From Desulfobacteraceae bacterium (GTDB lineage Bacteria; Desulfobacterota; Desulfobacteria; Desulfobacterales; SURF-15), in contig QZKK01000241.1 in assembly GCA_003599475.1 (NCBI GenBank), positions 1 to 26,211 on the forward strand: a DNA stretch of 26,211 nucleotides. The letters are read 5' to 3'. A program made the translations under genes and the position numbers. The notes under the pieces are model-generated. The model searched no databases. It saw only the letters and a program-made list of their open reading frames with translations, and was not told the DNA's origin. This document shows positions 14,557 through 22,565 of the stretch, in pieces (the first letter of the stretch is position 1; each line of letters starts with the position of its first letter).

Positions 14557-17500
14557 TCATGCGGTTATGGCCGCTGCCCTATGTTCTATGCTCTCCGCCC
14601 TGCTGAGCTTAAATTCCTGGACTGCACAGTAAAGCACCGGGACCACCAGGTTGGTCATGCCTTCGAGAATCATGCCGCCGAATACCGGTATGGCCATGGG
14701 AATCATGAGATCTGCTCCCCGCCCTGAGGAAGTAAGCACCGGTATCAGGGAAAGGAGTGTGGTCGTAGTCGTCATGATGCATGGCCGGATACGCTGGAGA
14801 CATGCTTCGATCGTGACCTCGCGAACCTCCCTGCCTGTGGATGGGTTTCTTCTCGAAAAGGTTTCATTCAGGTATGTGGCCATGACCACACCGTCGTCCT
14901 CGGCAATGCCGAAAAGAGCCAGAAAGCCGACCCAGACTGCGACACTGAGGTTTATCGGATGAACCTGGAAAAGGTCTCGCATGGATGTGTCGAAAAGTGA
15001 AAAATCCAGAAACCAGGACTGACCATAGAGCCAGATCATGATGAATCCTCCGGACCAGGCTACGATGATGCTCGAGAAGGTCAGCCCTGCGGTAACGAAA
15101 GAGGCAAAGTGGAAATAATGGATCATGAAAATGATGAGAAGGGCAAGAGGAAGTATGATCATGAGCCGCTTTTCTGCGCGTGCATGGTTTTCGTAGGTCC
15201 CGATAAAGGCATAACTCACGCCGGCAGGCAGTTCAAATTCTCCATACTCCAGCTTCTCGCTCAGATAATCCCGGACCTGTTCGACGACATCCACTTCCGC
15301 ATGTTGGGGCTTCCCGTCAAAGAGTACATACCCGACGAGAAAAGTATTCTCGCCCCGGATCCCGCTGGGACCTTTGACATAAGAGATATCGGCCAACTGC
15401 ATCAGGGGAATCTGGCTTCCGTCCGGAGCAGGGACCAGAACCCTACCCAGAGTCTCAATCTCGTCACGAAGCTCCCTGATGTAGCGCACTCGAACAGGGT
15501 AACGTTCGCGCCCTTCAACAGTCGTGGTAATGCGCCTGCCGCCGATGGCGAAATCGATCACATCCAGAACCCTTTCCACCGTAATGCCGTACTGGCCGAT
15601 CGCCTGGCGGTCGATATCGACCTCAAGATAGGGTTTGCCGATGATACGGTCCGCAACAACCGTAGCGGGCTGAACCGCGGGCACTTCCCGGACAAGCTCT
15701 TCGATTTTAAGGACAGCATTCTGGATCGTCTGCAGGTCCGGCCCTGTGACTCTGAGACCCATGCTTGCCCGGATCCCGCTCTGGAGCATGACCATGCGTG
15801 CAGAGATGGGCTGGAGTTTGGCCGCCGAAGTGGTTCCGGGGACTTGAGCCGCCCGAACGATGGAAGCCCAGATATCGTCCGGCGCATGGATGCCGCGCCA
15901 GGCATCCCGGCCGGGATTGAGGGCCGGATCGAGCCCCGAACGCCATAGCCGAAAAGGGTTTCCGTCGCGGTCCGGGACCAGGCGATTTTCTTCATCCCGC
16001 ATGAAACGTCCCTGCACATAGTAAGGTTTTCCATCGAATGCAGGCAGTATGTTTCCGTGCATATCCCGGCAAAAATCCCGCTGCTCCGGATCGAACCGGA
16101 ACCTCAGCAGCTCCCCGCCGCTGTTCTTGAGATATTCGGACCGGTAGGTAACCAGAGTTTCAATCATCGACACGGGTGCAGGATCGAGAGGACTCTGGGC
16201 GCGGCCGAGTTTACCTACCACGGTCTCCACTTCCGGGATGGCCTTTATGGCGGCATCCTGTATCTGAAGCATATCCAGAACCTCTCCGATAGAGGCATGC
16301 GGCATCGTAGAAGGCATAAATAGAAAGGAACCTTCATCCAGGGGAGGCATAAACTCTTTCCCGAGGCCCGGAAAATGCCCTTCCATTTGTGAAACGAAAC
16401 TGCTTTTTTTAAGAAAATCCGGCAGCCATCCAAAGACCGGATCAAAGCCTTGCCAGACGACAAGCCCGAACAGGGTAAAGCCGATTGGAAGGCACAGAAA
16501 AGAAGCCTTGTGAGAAAGGCACCAGTCAAGAATTCGTGCGTAATAGCGTTGAAAAAGAGTAAATGCGAGCAGCACGCCGCCGATCAGAGCGGCGACAAAA
16601 GAAAAATTCCTTGTCAGTCCTTTTTCAGGGCCGAGGGGCAGCCAGGAATCCGTAAGGACCAGGCAGGCTCCAACACCTGCGGCAACTCGGACCAACGCAT
16701 GGACCCATGCTTTTGCGTGCTTGGGAGTCTTTGGGGACAGAAGGTTGTAGAATCCTGCCAAGCTCACCATGAGGCCTACCTTCCAGCCCAGGAAAAATAT
16801 CAGGATTACCCCCAAATAGATCAGACCTTCATAGAAAACCCAGCCACGCCTGGCGGAACGTATCCGGCGAGAATATACAAGATGGGCCAGCGGCGGGATA
16901 ACGAAAAGAGCCACTACCAGAGAGGCCGAAAGCGCGAAGGTTTTTGTAAAGGCAAGCGGCTTGAAAAGTTTTCCTTCGGCCCCTTCCATCGTGAAGATGG
17001 GAAGGAAGCTCACGATCGTGGTCGATACGGCTGCGAGTACAGCTCCCCACACTTCTCTAGAAGCATCAACAACGATTTTAAAACGGTCGGCGGTTGCAGG
17101 GGCTTTTTGCATGTGTCGGTGAATATTCTCCGAGAAGATAACCCCCATGTCCACCATGGTTCCGATGGCAATCCCGATGCCTGTAAGCGCCACGATGTTG
17201 GCGCCGACGCCGAAGAGCTTCATGGCGATAAAGCATAAAAGAACAGCCAGCGGAAGGAGTCCGGAAATCATGAAGGAGCTTCCGAAATGAAACATCGAAA
17301 CGAGAACGACGATTACGGTGACCATGACTTCCTGGGAGAGGGTCTGGTTGAGGGTATTTAACGTCTCTCCGATAAGCTGAGTTCGGTCATAGAACGGCAC
17401 GATCTGCACCTGGCTCATCATACCTTCCGGCAGGCTCTTGCGGGGCAGGCCCGGGGAGATCTCGGCGATTTTTTCCCTTACGGCCTTGATCACCTTGAGC

Positions 17501-18465
17501 GGGTTCTCACCATAGCGAACGACCACGACACCGCCGACGCACTCCGCCCCTCCTTTATCCAAAGCCCCCTGCCTGGCCGCCGGGCCGAGGGAAACACGTG
17601 CCACTGTGCGGACAAAAATGGGCACGCGATCCCTGAGCTTAATGACCGCATCCTCGAGGTCGCGCAGGTTCTTGATAAACCCCAAACCCCGGATAAGATA
17701 CTCCACCCGGTTGACTTCGATGGTCTGTGCTCCCACATCCCGGTTGGCCCCCTTGACGGCCTCGATCACCTCGTTGAGGGTAACGTCATAAGCCCGCATC
17801 CGATCCGGGTCGAGATCCACCTGATACTCCTGTACGAATCCGCCAACGGAGGCCACTTCGCTGACCCCTTCCACAGAGAGCAGGGCATAGCGCACGTACC
17901 AGTCCTGAATGGTCCTGAGCTCATGCAGATCCCAGCCGCCCGCAGGCTTGCCGCCTCTGTCGCGTCCTTCCAAGGTATACCAGAAGACCTGTCCCATGGC
18001 CGTTGCATCAGGCCCCAGAGCCGGCTGGACCCCTGCCGGGAGAGTGCCTTCCGGCAGGCTGTTCAACTTTTCAATGATCCGTGATCTGCACCAATAGAAG
18101 TCGACCCCGTCCTTGAAGATTACGTAAACCGAGGAGAATCCGAACATGGAAGTGCTGCGAATGGTTTTGACGTCAGGAATCCCAAGCAGAGAGACCGTGA
18201 GAGGATAGGTGATCTGATCCTCGACATCCTGCGGGGATCTCCCGATCCATTGCGTAAAGACGATCTGCTGGTTTTCCCCAATATCCGGAATGGCATCCAC
18301 CGGAACGCGGTCTCTGAACGGACCTCCCAGCCCCCAGTCGAAGGGGGCGACCAAGACTCCCCATGCTACCAGGACGCTCAGCAGAATAAAAATGATGGCC
18401 TTTTTCTGCAGTGAAAATCGAATGATCCCATCGATCCAGGATCGATGTAGTGGTTCAGGGTTCAA
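14557..18465 (-). CDS. cusA: CusA/CzcA-type heavy-metal RND efflux pump (likely Cu(I)/Ag(I))
   Basis: 1302 residues against about 1050 for E. coli CusA. N-terminal membrane segment at 21-41; RND landmarks LPAGVQPALGPDATAMG (142-158), GTMVDMGVIFSENI (435-448, the acidic D439 of helix 4) and FGIAEDDGVVMATYL near the C-terminus. The three methionines that bind Cu(I)/Ag(I) in CusA (M573, M623, M672) have counterparts in FLFMPST (M717), PVSMIET (M767) and VMLQSGI (M893), which favours monovalent metals. Two large insertions are present: about 110 residues with extra hydrophobic helices (about 535-650) and about 77 in the periplasmic cleft region (about 780-875). The position of CusA K984 is Cys (IRPCIMT). 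The TTG start lies in a heptad tract without a ribosome binding site. The last residues are also heptad-encoded. No outer-membrane CusC partner is in the window. Confidence 0.93.
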   Translation of the reverse strand: MNPEPLHRSWIDGIIRFSLQKKAIIFILLSVLVAWGVLVAPFDWGLGGPFRDRVPVDAIPDIGENQQIVFTQWIGRSPQDVEDQITYPLTVSLLGIPDVKTIRSTSMFGFSSVYVIFKDGVDFYWCRSRIIEKLNSLPEGTLPAGVQPALGPDATAMGQVFWYTLEGRDRGGKPAGGWDLHELRTIQDWYVRYALLSVEGVSEVASVGGFVQEYQVDLDPDRMRAYDVTLNEVIEAVKGANRDVGAQTIEVNRVEYLIRGLGFIKNLRDLEDAVIKLRDRVPIFVRTVARVSLGPAARQGALDKGGAECVGGVVVVRYGENPLKVIKAVREKIAEISPGLPRKSLPEGMMSQVQIVPFYDRTQLIGETLNTLNQTLSQEVMVTVIVVLVSMFHFGSSFMISGLLPLAVLLCFIAMKLFGVGANIVALTGIGIAIGTMVDMGVIFSENIHRHMQKAPATADRFKIVVDASREVWGAVLAAVSTTIVSFLPIFTMEGAEGKLFKPLAFTKTFALSASLVVALFVIPPLAHLVYSRRIRSARRGWVFYEGLIYLGVILIFFLGWKVGLMVSLAGFYNLLSPKTPKHAKAWVHALVRVAAGVGACLVLTDSWLPLGPEKGLTRNFSFVAALIGGVLLAFTLFQRYYARILDWCLSHKASFLCLPIGFTLFGLVVWQGFDPVFGWLPDFLKKSSFVSQMEGHFPGLGKEFMPPLDEGSFLFMPSTMPHASIGEVLDMLQIQDAAIKAIPEVETVVGKLGRAQSPLDPAPVSMIETLVTYRSEYLKNSGGELLRFRFDPEQRDFCRDMHGNILPAFDGKPYYVQGRFMRDEENRLVPDRDGNPFRLWRSGLDPALNPGRDAWRGIHAPDDIWASIVRAAQVPGTTSAAKLQPISARMVMLQSGIRASMGLRVTGPDLQTIQNAVLKIEELVREVPAVQPATVVADRIIGKPYLEVDIDRQAIGQYGITVERVLDVIDFAIGGRRITTTVEGRERYPVRVRYIRELRDEIETLGRVLVPAPDGSQIPLMQLADISYVKGPSGIRGENTFLVGYVLFDGKPQHAEVDVVEQVRDYLSEKLEYGEFELPAGVSYAFIGTYENHARAEKRLMIILPLALLIIFMIHYFHFASFVTAGLTFSSIIVAWSGGFIMIWLYGQSWFLDFSLFDTSMRDLFQVHPINLSVAVWVGFLALFGIAEDDGVVMATYLNETFSRRNPSTGREVREVTIEACLQRIRPCIMTTTTTLLSLIPVLTSSGRGADLMIPMAIPVFGGMILEGMTNLVVPVLYCAVQEFKLSRAESIEHRAAAITA
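14577..14604. repeat. Heptad tract inside the 3' end of cusA
   Basis: Four 7-bp units of the type ccctatg, ttctatg encode most of the last residues of the pump. They match the 'gctctatgccc' word family at 25062-25075 and 25655-25685. Confidence 0.5.
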
Positions 18466-18590
18466 GGTTCAACGTTCCAAGTTTAAGGTTCAAGATCAAG
18501 AACAGTCTACCGTCGACCGTCTACTGTCCTCTGTCTTCTAGACTTCCTCACTTCATCCCTCCATCCCTATATCCCTCTCTTCCCCTCTGA
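18452..18590. repeat. Heptad tracts at the cusB/cusA junction
   Basis: From 18452 to about 18500 period-7 words ggttcag, ggttcaa cover the putative cusA start codon. From about 18508 to 18540 the words are ctaccgt, cgaccgt. From about 18553 to 18590 an 8-bp variant (catccctc) runs into the cusB 3' end. Confidence 0.75.
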
Positions 18591-20227
18591 CCCGGCCTTG
18601 TCGTATCCCCATAAGCACCCGGCCTTCTGCGGGAGATGGTCGAGCGTTCACGCACCTTCGATCGAGCGTCCTGACTGTCTCCACTGCGCCGCTCGAAGGC
18701 GTCGCCCGAATGGGTCGGCTCCTTTGGTGCTCCCATGAGATTTCGAACCCGATTTTCCTTGTACTCCTCATTCATGAGGTCCGAACCGCCGTGGCTGTGA
18801 TGGGAAACGGCAGAATGACCCCCCTCTATGCTCATCATGCTGGGCCGGGCTAGAATCTGGACGGCGCTGTCGATTTTGAAATTGCCGTTTTTCACCACCT
18901 CTTCTCCCTCTTCGACTCCGGAAACGACGATGTAATGGGATTTTGACCTCGGCCCCAACTTGATCTCACGACCCTCGAAAGTACCCTCTTCACCTGGCGC
19001 ACGGACGTAGACCACTGACCGTTTTCCGGTGATCAGAGGGGCCGAAGCAGGAATGACCAAGGGTGCCTTTTCGATGGGCGTCTCTTCAGCGGCCACGCGG
19101 CCCTCATCCGTAAGTTTCGCTTGCACTGTGGCCCGGATGAGCATACCGGCCTTCAGCCGTCCGCCCGGGTCCGGACAAACGGCCCCTACGGAAAAGGTTC
19201 GGGCTTTGGCGTTAAACACGGGGTCGATAAATATGACTTTTGCCTCGAAGGATTCTCCCGGGTAGGCGTCGGTTTCGAAAACGACGCTCTGACTCATCCT
19301 CAGCCAGGGATAATCGGCCTCGTATGCATCCAGCTTCGCCCAAACGTATCGAGGATCACCGATGACGAAAATCGAAGTTCCCGTATTGATGTAAGATCCT
19401 TCAAAGGCCCGCTGCTCGATGACCTGCCCGTACACGGAAGAGTAGACTGTTGCAATTCCGGTTGCTTCCCCCTTTTTCATTAACTCGTCGATGTCCCTCT
19501 TCGGCATTCCAAGGATGCTCAATTTGTTTCGGATGGCTCCTATCTGTTTAAGAGCGGCCTCCTTCTCCTGCGATTGCTCACCAGTGGTATCGATACTCAG
19601 ATCCTGCACCGGCATTTCTTTTGCAGAATGCGGCATTCCGGACTGAAATGCAAAAAACGAGGGGACATACTTCATCGCATCGAAGATCTGTTTCTGGGTA
19701 TCGAGAAGGTCCGAAGAATAGATGTCGAAGAGAGGGTCGCCCCAGCGGACGAACTGACCTGCACGCTTCACGTATACACGATCGATGACCCCCGGCATGA
19801 AGGCTGTAATGTTGGTCACATGGGCGGGATCGTAGTCGATTTGTCCGAACAGCCGGATTTCCGCAGATACAAACTTACGCTCTACCGGGGTGGTCTGAAT
19901 TTCGGCCAGTTTGACTGCTTCCGGTGTGAGCTTCAGCCTTGGGGCGCTTTTGTCTTTCTCCGTCCCGCCGTAAACAGGAACAAGATCCATACCGCAGATG
20001 GGACATTGTCCCGGAAAATCCATGGGGGGAACATCATTCATCGGGCAGGCGTAGACCATCCCTGCCTGCGCTTCGATCTGAACGGTGGGCGAATCTGCCA
20101 TAGCCGCCCGGGGGACTTCGGGCTCTTCTCCTTTAAACCAGTACCCCCCCAGAAAACCCGCTATCAATACGATTCCAAGGATCGGGGCATTCCGCCTGGA
20201 TTTGAGCGATTCGAACCGTCGGTTCAT
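18548..20227 (-). CDS. cusB: CusB-like periplasmic adaptor with heavy-metal-binding domain
   Basis: 559 residues from ATG 20227, with AGAGGAG seven bases upstream. One membrane anchor (about 14-30) is followed by a heavy-metal-binding domain (about 57-86) with YACPM and CPICGMDLVPV. The membrane-fusion-protein body follows, with a barrel-sandwich segment PGVIDRVYVKRAGQFVRWGDPLF (about 145-167, conserved G and P), a helical hairpin and a beta-barrel part. A His/Ser stretch (SHHSHGG) near residue 477 may add metal ligands. CusB-type adaptors link CusA to an outer-membrane channel and hand metal to the pump. The last about 60 residues are Arg/Gly/Ser-rich, and the very end (GREGYRDGGMK) is repeat-encoded. 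It precedes cusA by 82 bp, so co-transcription is likely. Confidence 0.92.
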   Translation of the reverse strand: MNRRFESLKSRRNAPILGIVLIAGFLGGYWFKGEEPEVPRAAMADSPTVQIEAQAGMVYACPMNDVPPMDFPGQCPICGMDLVPVYGGTEKDKSAPRLKLTPEAVKLAEIQTTPVERKFVSAEIRLFGQIDYDPAHVTNITAFMPGVIDRVYVKRAGQFVRWGDPLFDIYSSDLLDTQKQIFDAMKYVPSFFAFQSGMPHSAKEMPVQDLSIDTTGEQSQEKEAALKQIGAIRNKLSILGMPKRDIDELMKKGEATGIATVYSSVYGQVIEQRAFEGSYINTGTSIFVIGDPRYVWAKLDAYEADYPWLRMSQSVVFETDAYPGESFEAKVIFIDPVFNAKARTFSVGAVCPDPGGRLKAGMLIRATVQAKLTDEGRVAAEETPIEKAPLVIPASAPLITGKRSVVYVRAPGEEGTFEGREIKLGPRSKSHYIVVSGVEEGEEVVKNGNFKIDSAVQILARPSMMSIEGGHSAVSHHSHGGSDLMNEEYKENRVRNLMGAPKEPTHSGDAFERRSGDSQDARSKVRERSTISRRRPGAYGDTTRPGQRGREGYRDGGMK

Positions 20228-20242
20228 ATAAGGTCTCCTCTA

Positions 20243-20325
20243 ACGTCCCGCCGCAAAGACGCAAAGAAATATAGTAAAGACTTGGCGAAGCATTTCTCCG
20301 TGTCTCCGCGTCTGTTCTGTGCGTG
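20243..20325. repeat. Octad words upstream of cusB
   Basis: cgcaaaga occurs twice in tandem near 20250-20266, and gtgtctcc/gcgtctgt near 20299-20316, both at period 8. They match words at 4002-4027, 4813-4836 and 23970-24000. Confidence 0.55.
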
Positions 20326-20332
20326 AGCCGAT

Positions 20333-21328
20333 TTATTCGAGGATGAAATCCGAAAAGATCATTGGATAAAGCGCAATCACAGCCAGACCTGCAAATGCAG
20401 TCATTGAAACAACACAGAGTCTTCTCTGTATTGAAGGTATCGCCTCTTTGAGAGAAGCCGCTCCGTTTACCCTCTGAAGAATGCCCGAGCCGGCACCGGC
20501 AATTCCGCCCAAAAATATCGTGAGATAAAGCGGGTAACCGATGTAATGGTACTCCTTCTGGAGCAGGCAAAACGGACAATGATGTGTGGGAAGTTCATAG
20601 TAGTAAACGGAAATGAAAGAAACGACTGCGACCAGGCTCAGAATCATCGTACCGGAGACCAGGAGCGAAAACAGTTTGACACCCCGTCCGGTCAGAAGAA
20701 AATGCGCCCCGGTTCTCATCGAAAGCGCTATACTCAGAAAAAAAGAAATTTGGGTTCCGTAGGCAGGGAGAGCCGCCATACCTCCGGCGACATTCTCTGC
20801 GTCCACACTGAAAAGGACTCCGCAGCAGGAGGTAATCACATCGGCTCTCAACCCGGTGAAGTAGCGGTACTGAAGGAAATTCTCAAGCAGCAGGATTCCG
20901 GTTATCGGCAGAAGAAACTTGTACTTGCTTCGGATCAGCGGGTAATCGTACCCCTTGCTGTCCGTGTGGTTTACGATCATCCAGATACCGCACGATGCAA
21001 AGGCGGCCATTTTTACCACAAGGGTGACGTATCCGTAGTCGTTGACTTTCAATGTACCAGCGGCGCACATGGCCCCTACGAACAGATCGTGGATATGGTC
21101 TGTCGTGTAAACGAATAGAAACAGACCGAAAAATTCGAAGGCAAGCAGATAGCTGAAAATGGTGGAGATGAGATAAGTTTTCCGCTCCAGGCCGAGCTGC
21201 CGATCGCTTCCGCTGGCAAGATCCCAATGCCGCAAGATGAGGATGCCGTTTGCCGCCGCATACACCGCAAAAGCGCAGACCAGAATTCCTCCCCCGATGA
21301 GCGCGATGATGGCAGGATTGAGAATCAT
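20333..21328 (-). CDS. Eight-helix membrane protein with DsbB-like CPFC motif
   Basis: 331 residues from ATG 21328; the frame is open further upstream, but that part overlaps the ABC ATPase gene and is not credible. About eight hydrophobic segments are visible (near 8-32, 52-75, 100-120, 136-153, 192-212, 218-244, 264-284, 304-326). Between helices 6 and 7 lies HHCPFCLLQKEYHY (C251, C254), like the CxxC-xxQR loop of the quinone-linked oxidase DsbB. A second pair, ITSCCG (C168, C169), follows helix 4. This suggests a membrane thiol redox enzyme or a metal-binding membrane protein. Family membership is not recognised. It lies downstream of the ABC ATPase and upstream of cusB. Confidence 0.68.
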   Translation of the reverse strand: MILNPAIIALIGGGILVCAFAVYAAANGILILRHWDLASGSDRQLGLERKTYLISTIFSYLLAFEFFGLFLFVYTTDHIHDLFVGAMCAAGTLKVNDYGYVTLVVKMAAFASCGIWMIVNHTDSKGYDYPLIRSKYKFLLPITGILLLENFLQYRYFTGLRADVITSCCGVLFSVDAENVAGGMAALPAYGTQISFFLSIALSMRTGAHFLLTGRGVKLFSLLVSGTMILSLVAVVSFISVYYYELPTHHCPFCLLQKEYHYIGYPLYLTIFLGGIAGAGSGILQRVNGAASLKEAIPSIQRRLCVVSMTAFAGLAVIALYPMIFSDFILE

Positions 21329-21344
21329 AGGTTCAACTGGATTT

Positions 21345-21380
21345 AACGTGCAACGTGCAACGATTTCAACGTGTAACCGT
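21345..21380. repeat. Heptad tract between the ABC ATPase and CPFC membrane protein genes
   Basis: Word cgtgcaa is repeated at period 7, with one two-base slip, and the tract abuts the ATPase stop. It fills the 52-bp gap. Confidence 0.6.
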
Positions 21381-22049
21381 CTAAACGACCATTCCGTCCC
21401 GCATTCGCACCACTCGGTCAACGATCGAGGATTGGAAAACCAGCGGATCATGGCTGGCGATGAGAATCGTTTTTCCTTCCTGCTTCAAACCGGCCATCAG
21501 CACGAGCAGGGCTTCGGCCAGCTCCGTGTCCAAGTGTGCGGTGGGTTCGTCCGCAACGACCACAGACGGTTCGTTGATCAGCGCTCTTGCGATGGCCGAA
21601 CGCTGCTGTTCGCCTCCTGAAAGGAGCTCGATCTTCTGTCCGGCCTTCCCGTCCAACTTGAGCTTCCTCAGAAGCGCCATCGCCCGGTCTTTCAAACATT
21701 GGTGGCGCACTCCCGTCGGATAGGCGGGAAGCATCGTGTTCTCAAGAACGCTCAGCCCCCGGATCAGGTTATAGTTCTGGAAGATGAACCCGAAAGTCTT
21801 CCGTCGCGTTTCAGCGGCAAACCGCTCCGGCAGGCTTGTCACCTCACGTCCGTTCAGCCGGATTCTGCCGGAAGTCGGCCGGCACATGCACCCGATGATG
21901 CTGAGCAGGGTCGTCTTTCCCGAGCCGCTCGGCCCCACGAAAGCCGTGATTCCCTGTTCTGCGATATCCAGATCGATATTCCTAAGCGCTGAAAACTCGT
22001 TGCTTTTGCCCCGGTTGTATATCTTGCTGATGCCTTCGAGTCTGATCAT
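21381..22049 (-). CDS. ABC transporter ATPase, MacB/LolD type
   Basis: 222 residues. Walker A GPSGSGKT (39-46), Q-loop Q91, signature LSGGEQQR (143-150), Walker B VVVADE (163-168) and H-loop ASHD (198-201) are all intact. The size and the LSGGEQQR signature fit the MacB/LolD/FtsE group, which works with four-helix MacB-type permeases as mechanotransmitters rather than classical importers. GGGGA lies five bases before ATG 22049. Its permease is encoded at 22566-23702 on the same strand, but a plus-strand GxxExxY cassette now separates them by 516 bp. The copper-related neighbours suggest a role in metal or envelope handling. Confidence 0.93.
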   Translation of the reverse strand: MIRLEGISKIYNRGKSNEFSALRNIDLDIAEQGITAFVGPSGSGKTTLLSIIGCMCRPTSGRIRLNGREVTSLPERFAAETRRKTFGFIFQNYNLIRGLSVLENTMLPAYPTGVRHQCLKDRAMALLRKLKLDGKAGQKIELLSGGEQQRSAIARALINEPSVVVADEPTAHLDTELAEALLVLMAGLKQEGKTILIASHDPLVFQSSIVDRVVRMRDGMVV

Positions 22050-22070
22050 CGAAATCCCCTAAAAGAATCT

Positions 22071-22100
22071 TTGACAGGATTGCAGGATTTACAGGATAAA
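22071..22100 (+). repeat. Left nonad array of the GxxExxY cassette
   Basis: Three CAGGAT-containing words spaced 8 and 9 bp apart; the first is preceded by TTGA. Confidence 0.7.
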
Positions 22101-22132
22101 GGTTTGAAATAAAATGTCAAAAGGGGGGCCCT

Positions 22133-22504
22133 ATGGAATATCAACGCATAACTGAGGCTATTATCGGCTGTGCCTACCGTGTATACAACAGAATGGGTTT
22201 TGGCTTCCTGGAGAGTGTGTATGAAAAATGCTTGCTTATTGAATTACGTAAAACAGGGCTGACTGTGGAATCACAAAAACCAATCACTGTTTATTATGAT
22301 GGACAAATCGTGGGAGAATTCGTCGCAGACATAATTGTCAGCGATGCGATCATTTTGGAGCTGAAATCGGTTAGGAGACTGGCACAAGCACATGAGGTAC
22401 AATTGGTCAATTACCTTGTCGCCACAGGAAAACCCATAGGCCTTCTTCTTAATTTCGGGGAGACTAACGTCGAAGTTAAACGCAAGTTCAAAGATCTGAA
22501 GTGA
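22133..22504 (+). CDS. GxxExxY protein (PD-(D/E)XK nuclease-fold family)
   Basis: 123 residues, the typical size of this family. The naming motif is GFLESVY (residues 24-30). Downstream are the nuclease-fold positions: Asp in FVADIIV, ELK in IILELKS, and the Q-x-x-x-Y helix in HEVQLVNYL. The family (PDDEXK_3 type) is abundant in environmental genomes; its function is unknown. ATG 22133 follows a G-rich site. Base composition looks more AT-rich than the flanking genes. It is oriented against the ABC operon it sits in and is enclosed by inverted nonad arrays, which supports acquisition as a unit. All apparent catalytic residues are present, so it may be an active nuclease. Confidence 0.9.
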   Translation: MEYQRITEAIIGCAYRVYNRMGFGFLESVYEKCLLIELRKTGLTVESQKPITVYYDGQIVGEFVADIIVSDAIILELKSVRRLAQAHEVQLVNYLVATGKPIGLLLNFGETNVEVKRKFKDLK

Positions 22505-22520
22505 AAATATAAAATTTAGA

Positions 22521-22560
22521 TTATCCTGTAGATCCTGTTGATCCTGTTGATCCTGTCTAA
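22521..22560 (-). repeat. Right nonad array of the GxxExxY cassette
   Basis: Four ATCCTGT words at exact 9-bp spacing on the plus strand. Read on the minus strand they are CAGGAT words, inverted relative to the left array. Confidence 0.75.
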
Positions 22561-22565
22561 AATCT

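Larger units (their letters stand above)
22071..22562 (+). mobile_element. Putative GxxExxY cassette with inverted nonad-repeat ends
   Basis: A single plus-strand gene is bracketed by arrays of a 9-bp word. On the left (22071-22100) the plus strand reads GACAGGAT followed by two more CAGGAT words. On the right (22521-22560) the minus strand reads GACAGGAT followed by three more CAGGAT words. Both arrays start with GACAGGAT at the outer end and finish with CAGGATAA inside, so they form inverted ends. The right end lies 3 bp from the permease stop codon, and the unit separates two genes of one minus-strand transporter operon. Insertion as a unit is inferred; no target duplication was identified. 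Confidence 0.5.

Noticed and set aside
19574..20326. 250-codon plus-strand frame antisense to cusB
   Set aside because: It is entirely covered by the cusB gene and its start, with no supporting feature.
21329..21451. N-terminal extension of the CPFC membrane protein to 21451
   Set aside because: It overlaps the ABC ATPase gene and a heptad tract, and is hydrophilic and unlike the rest; ATG 21328 directly precedes the first helix.
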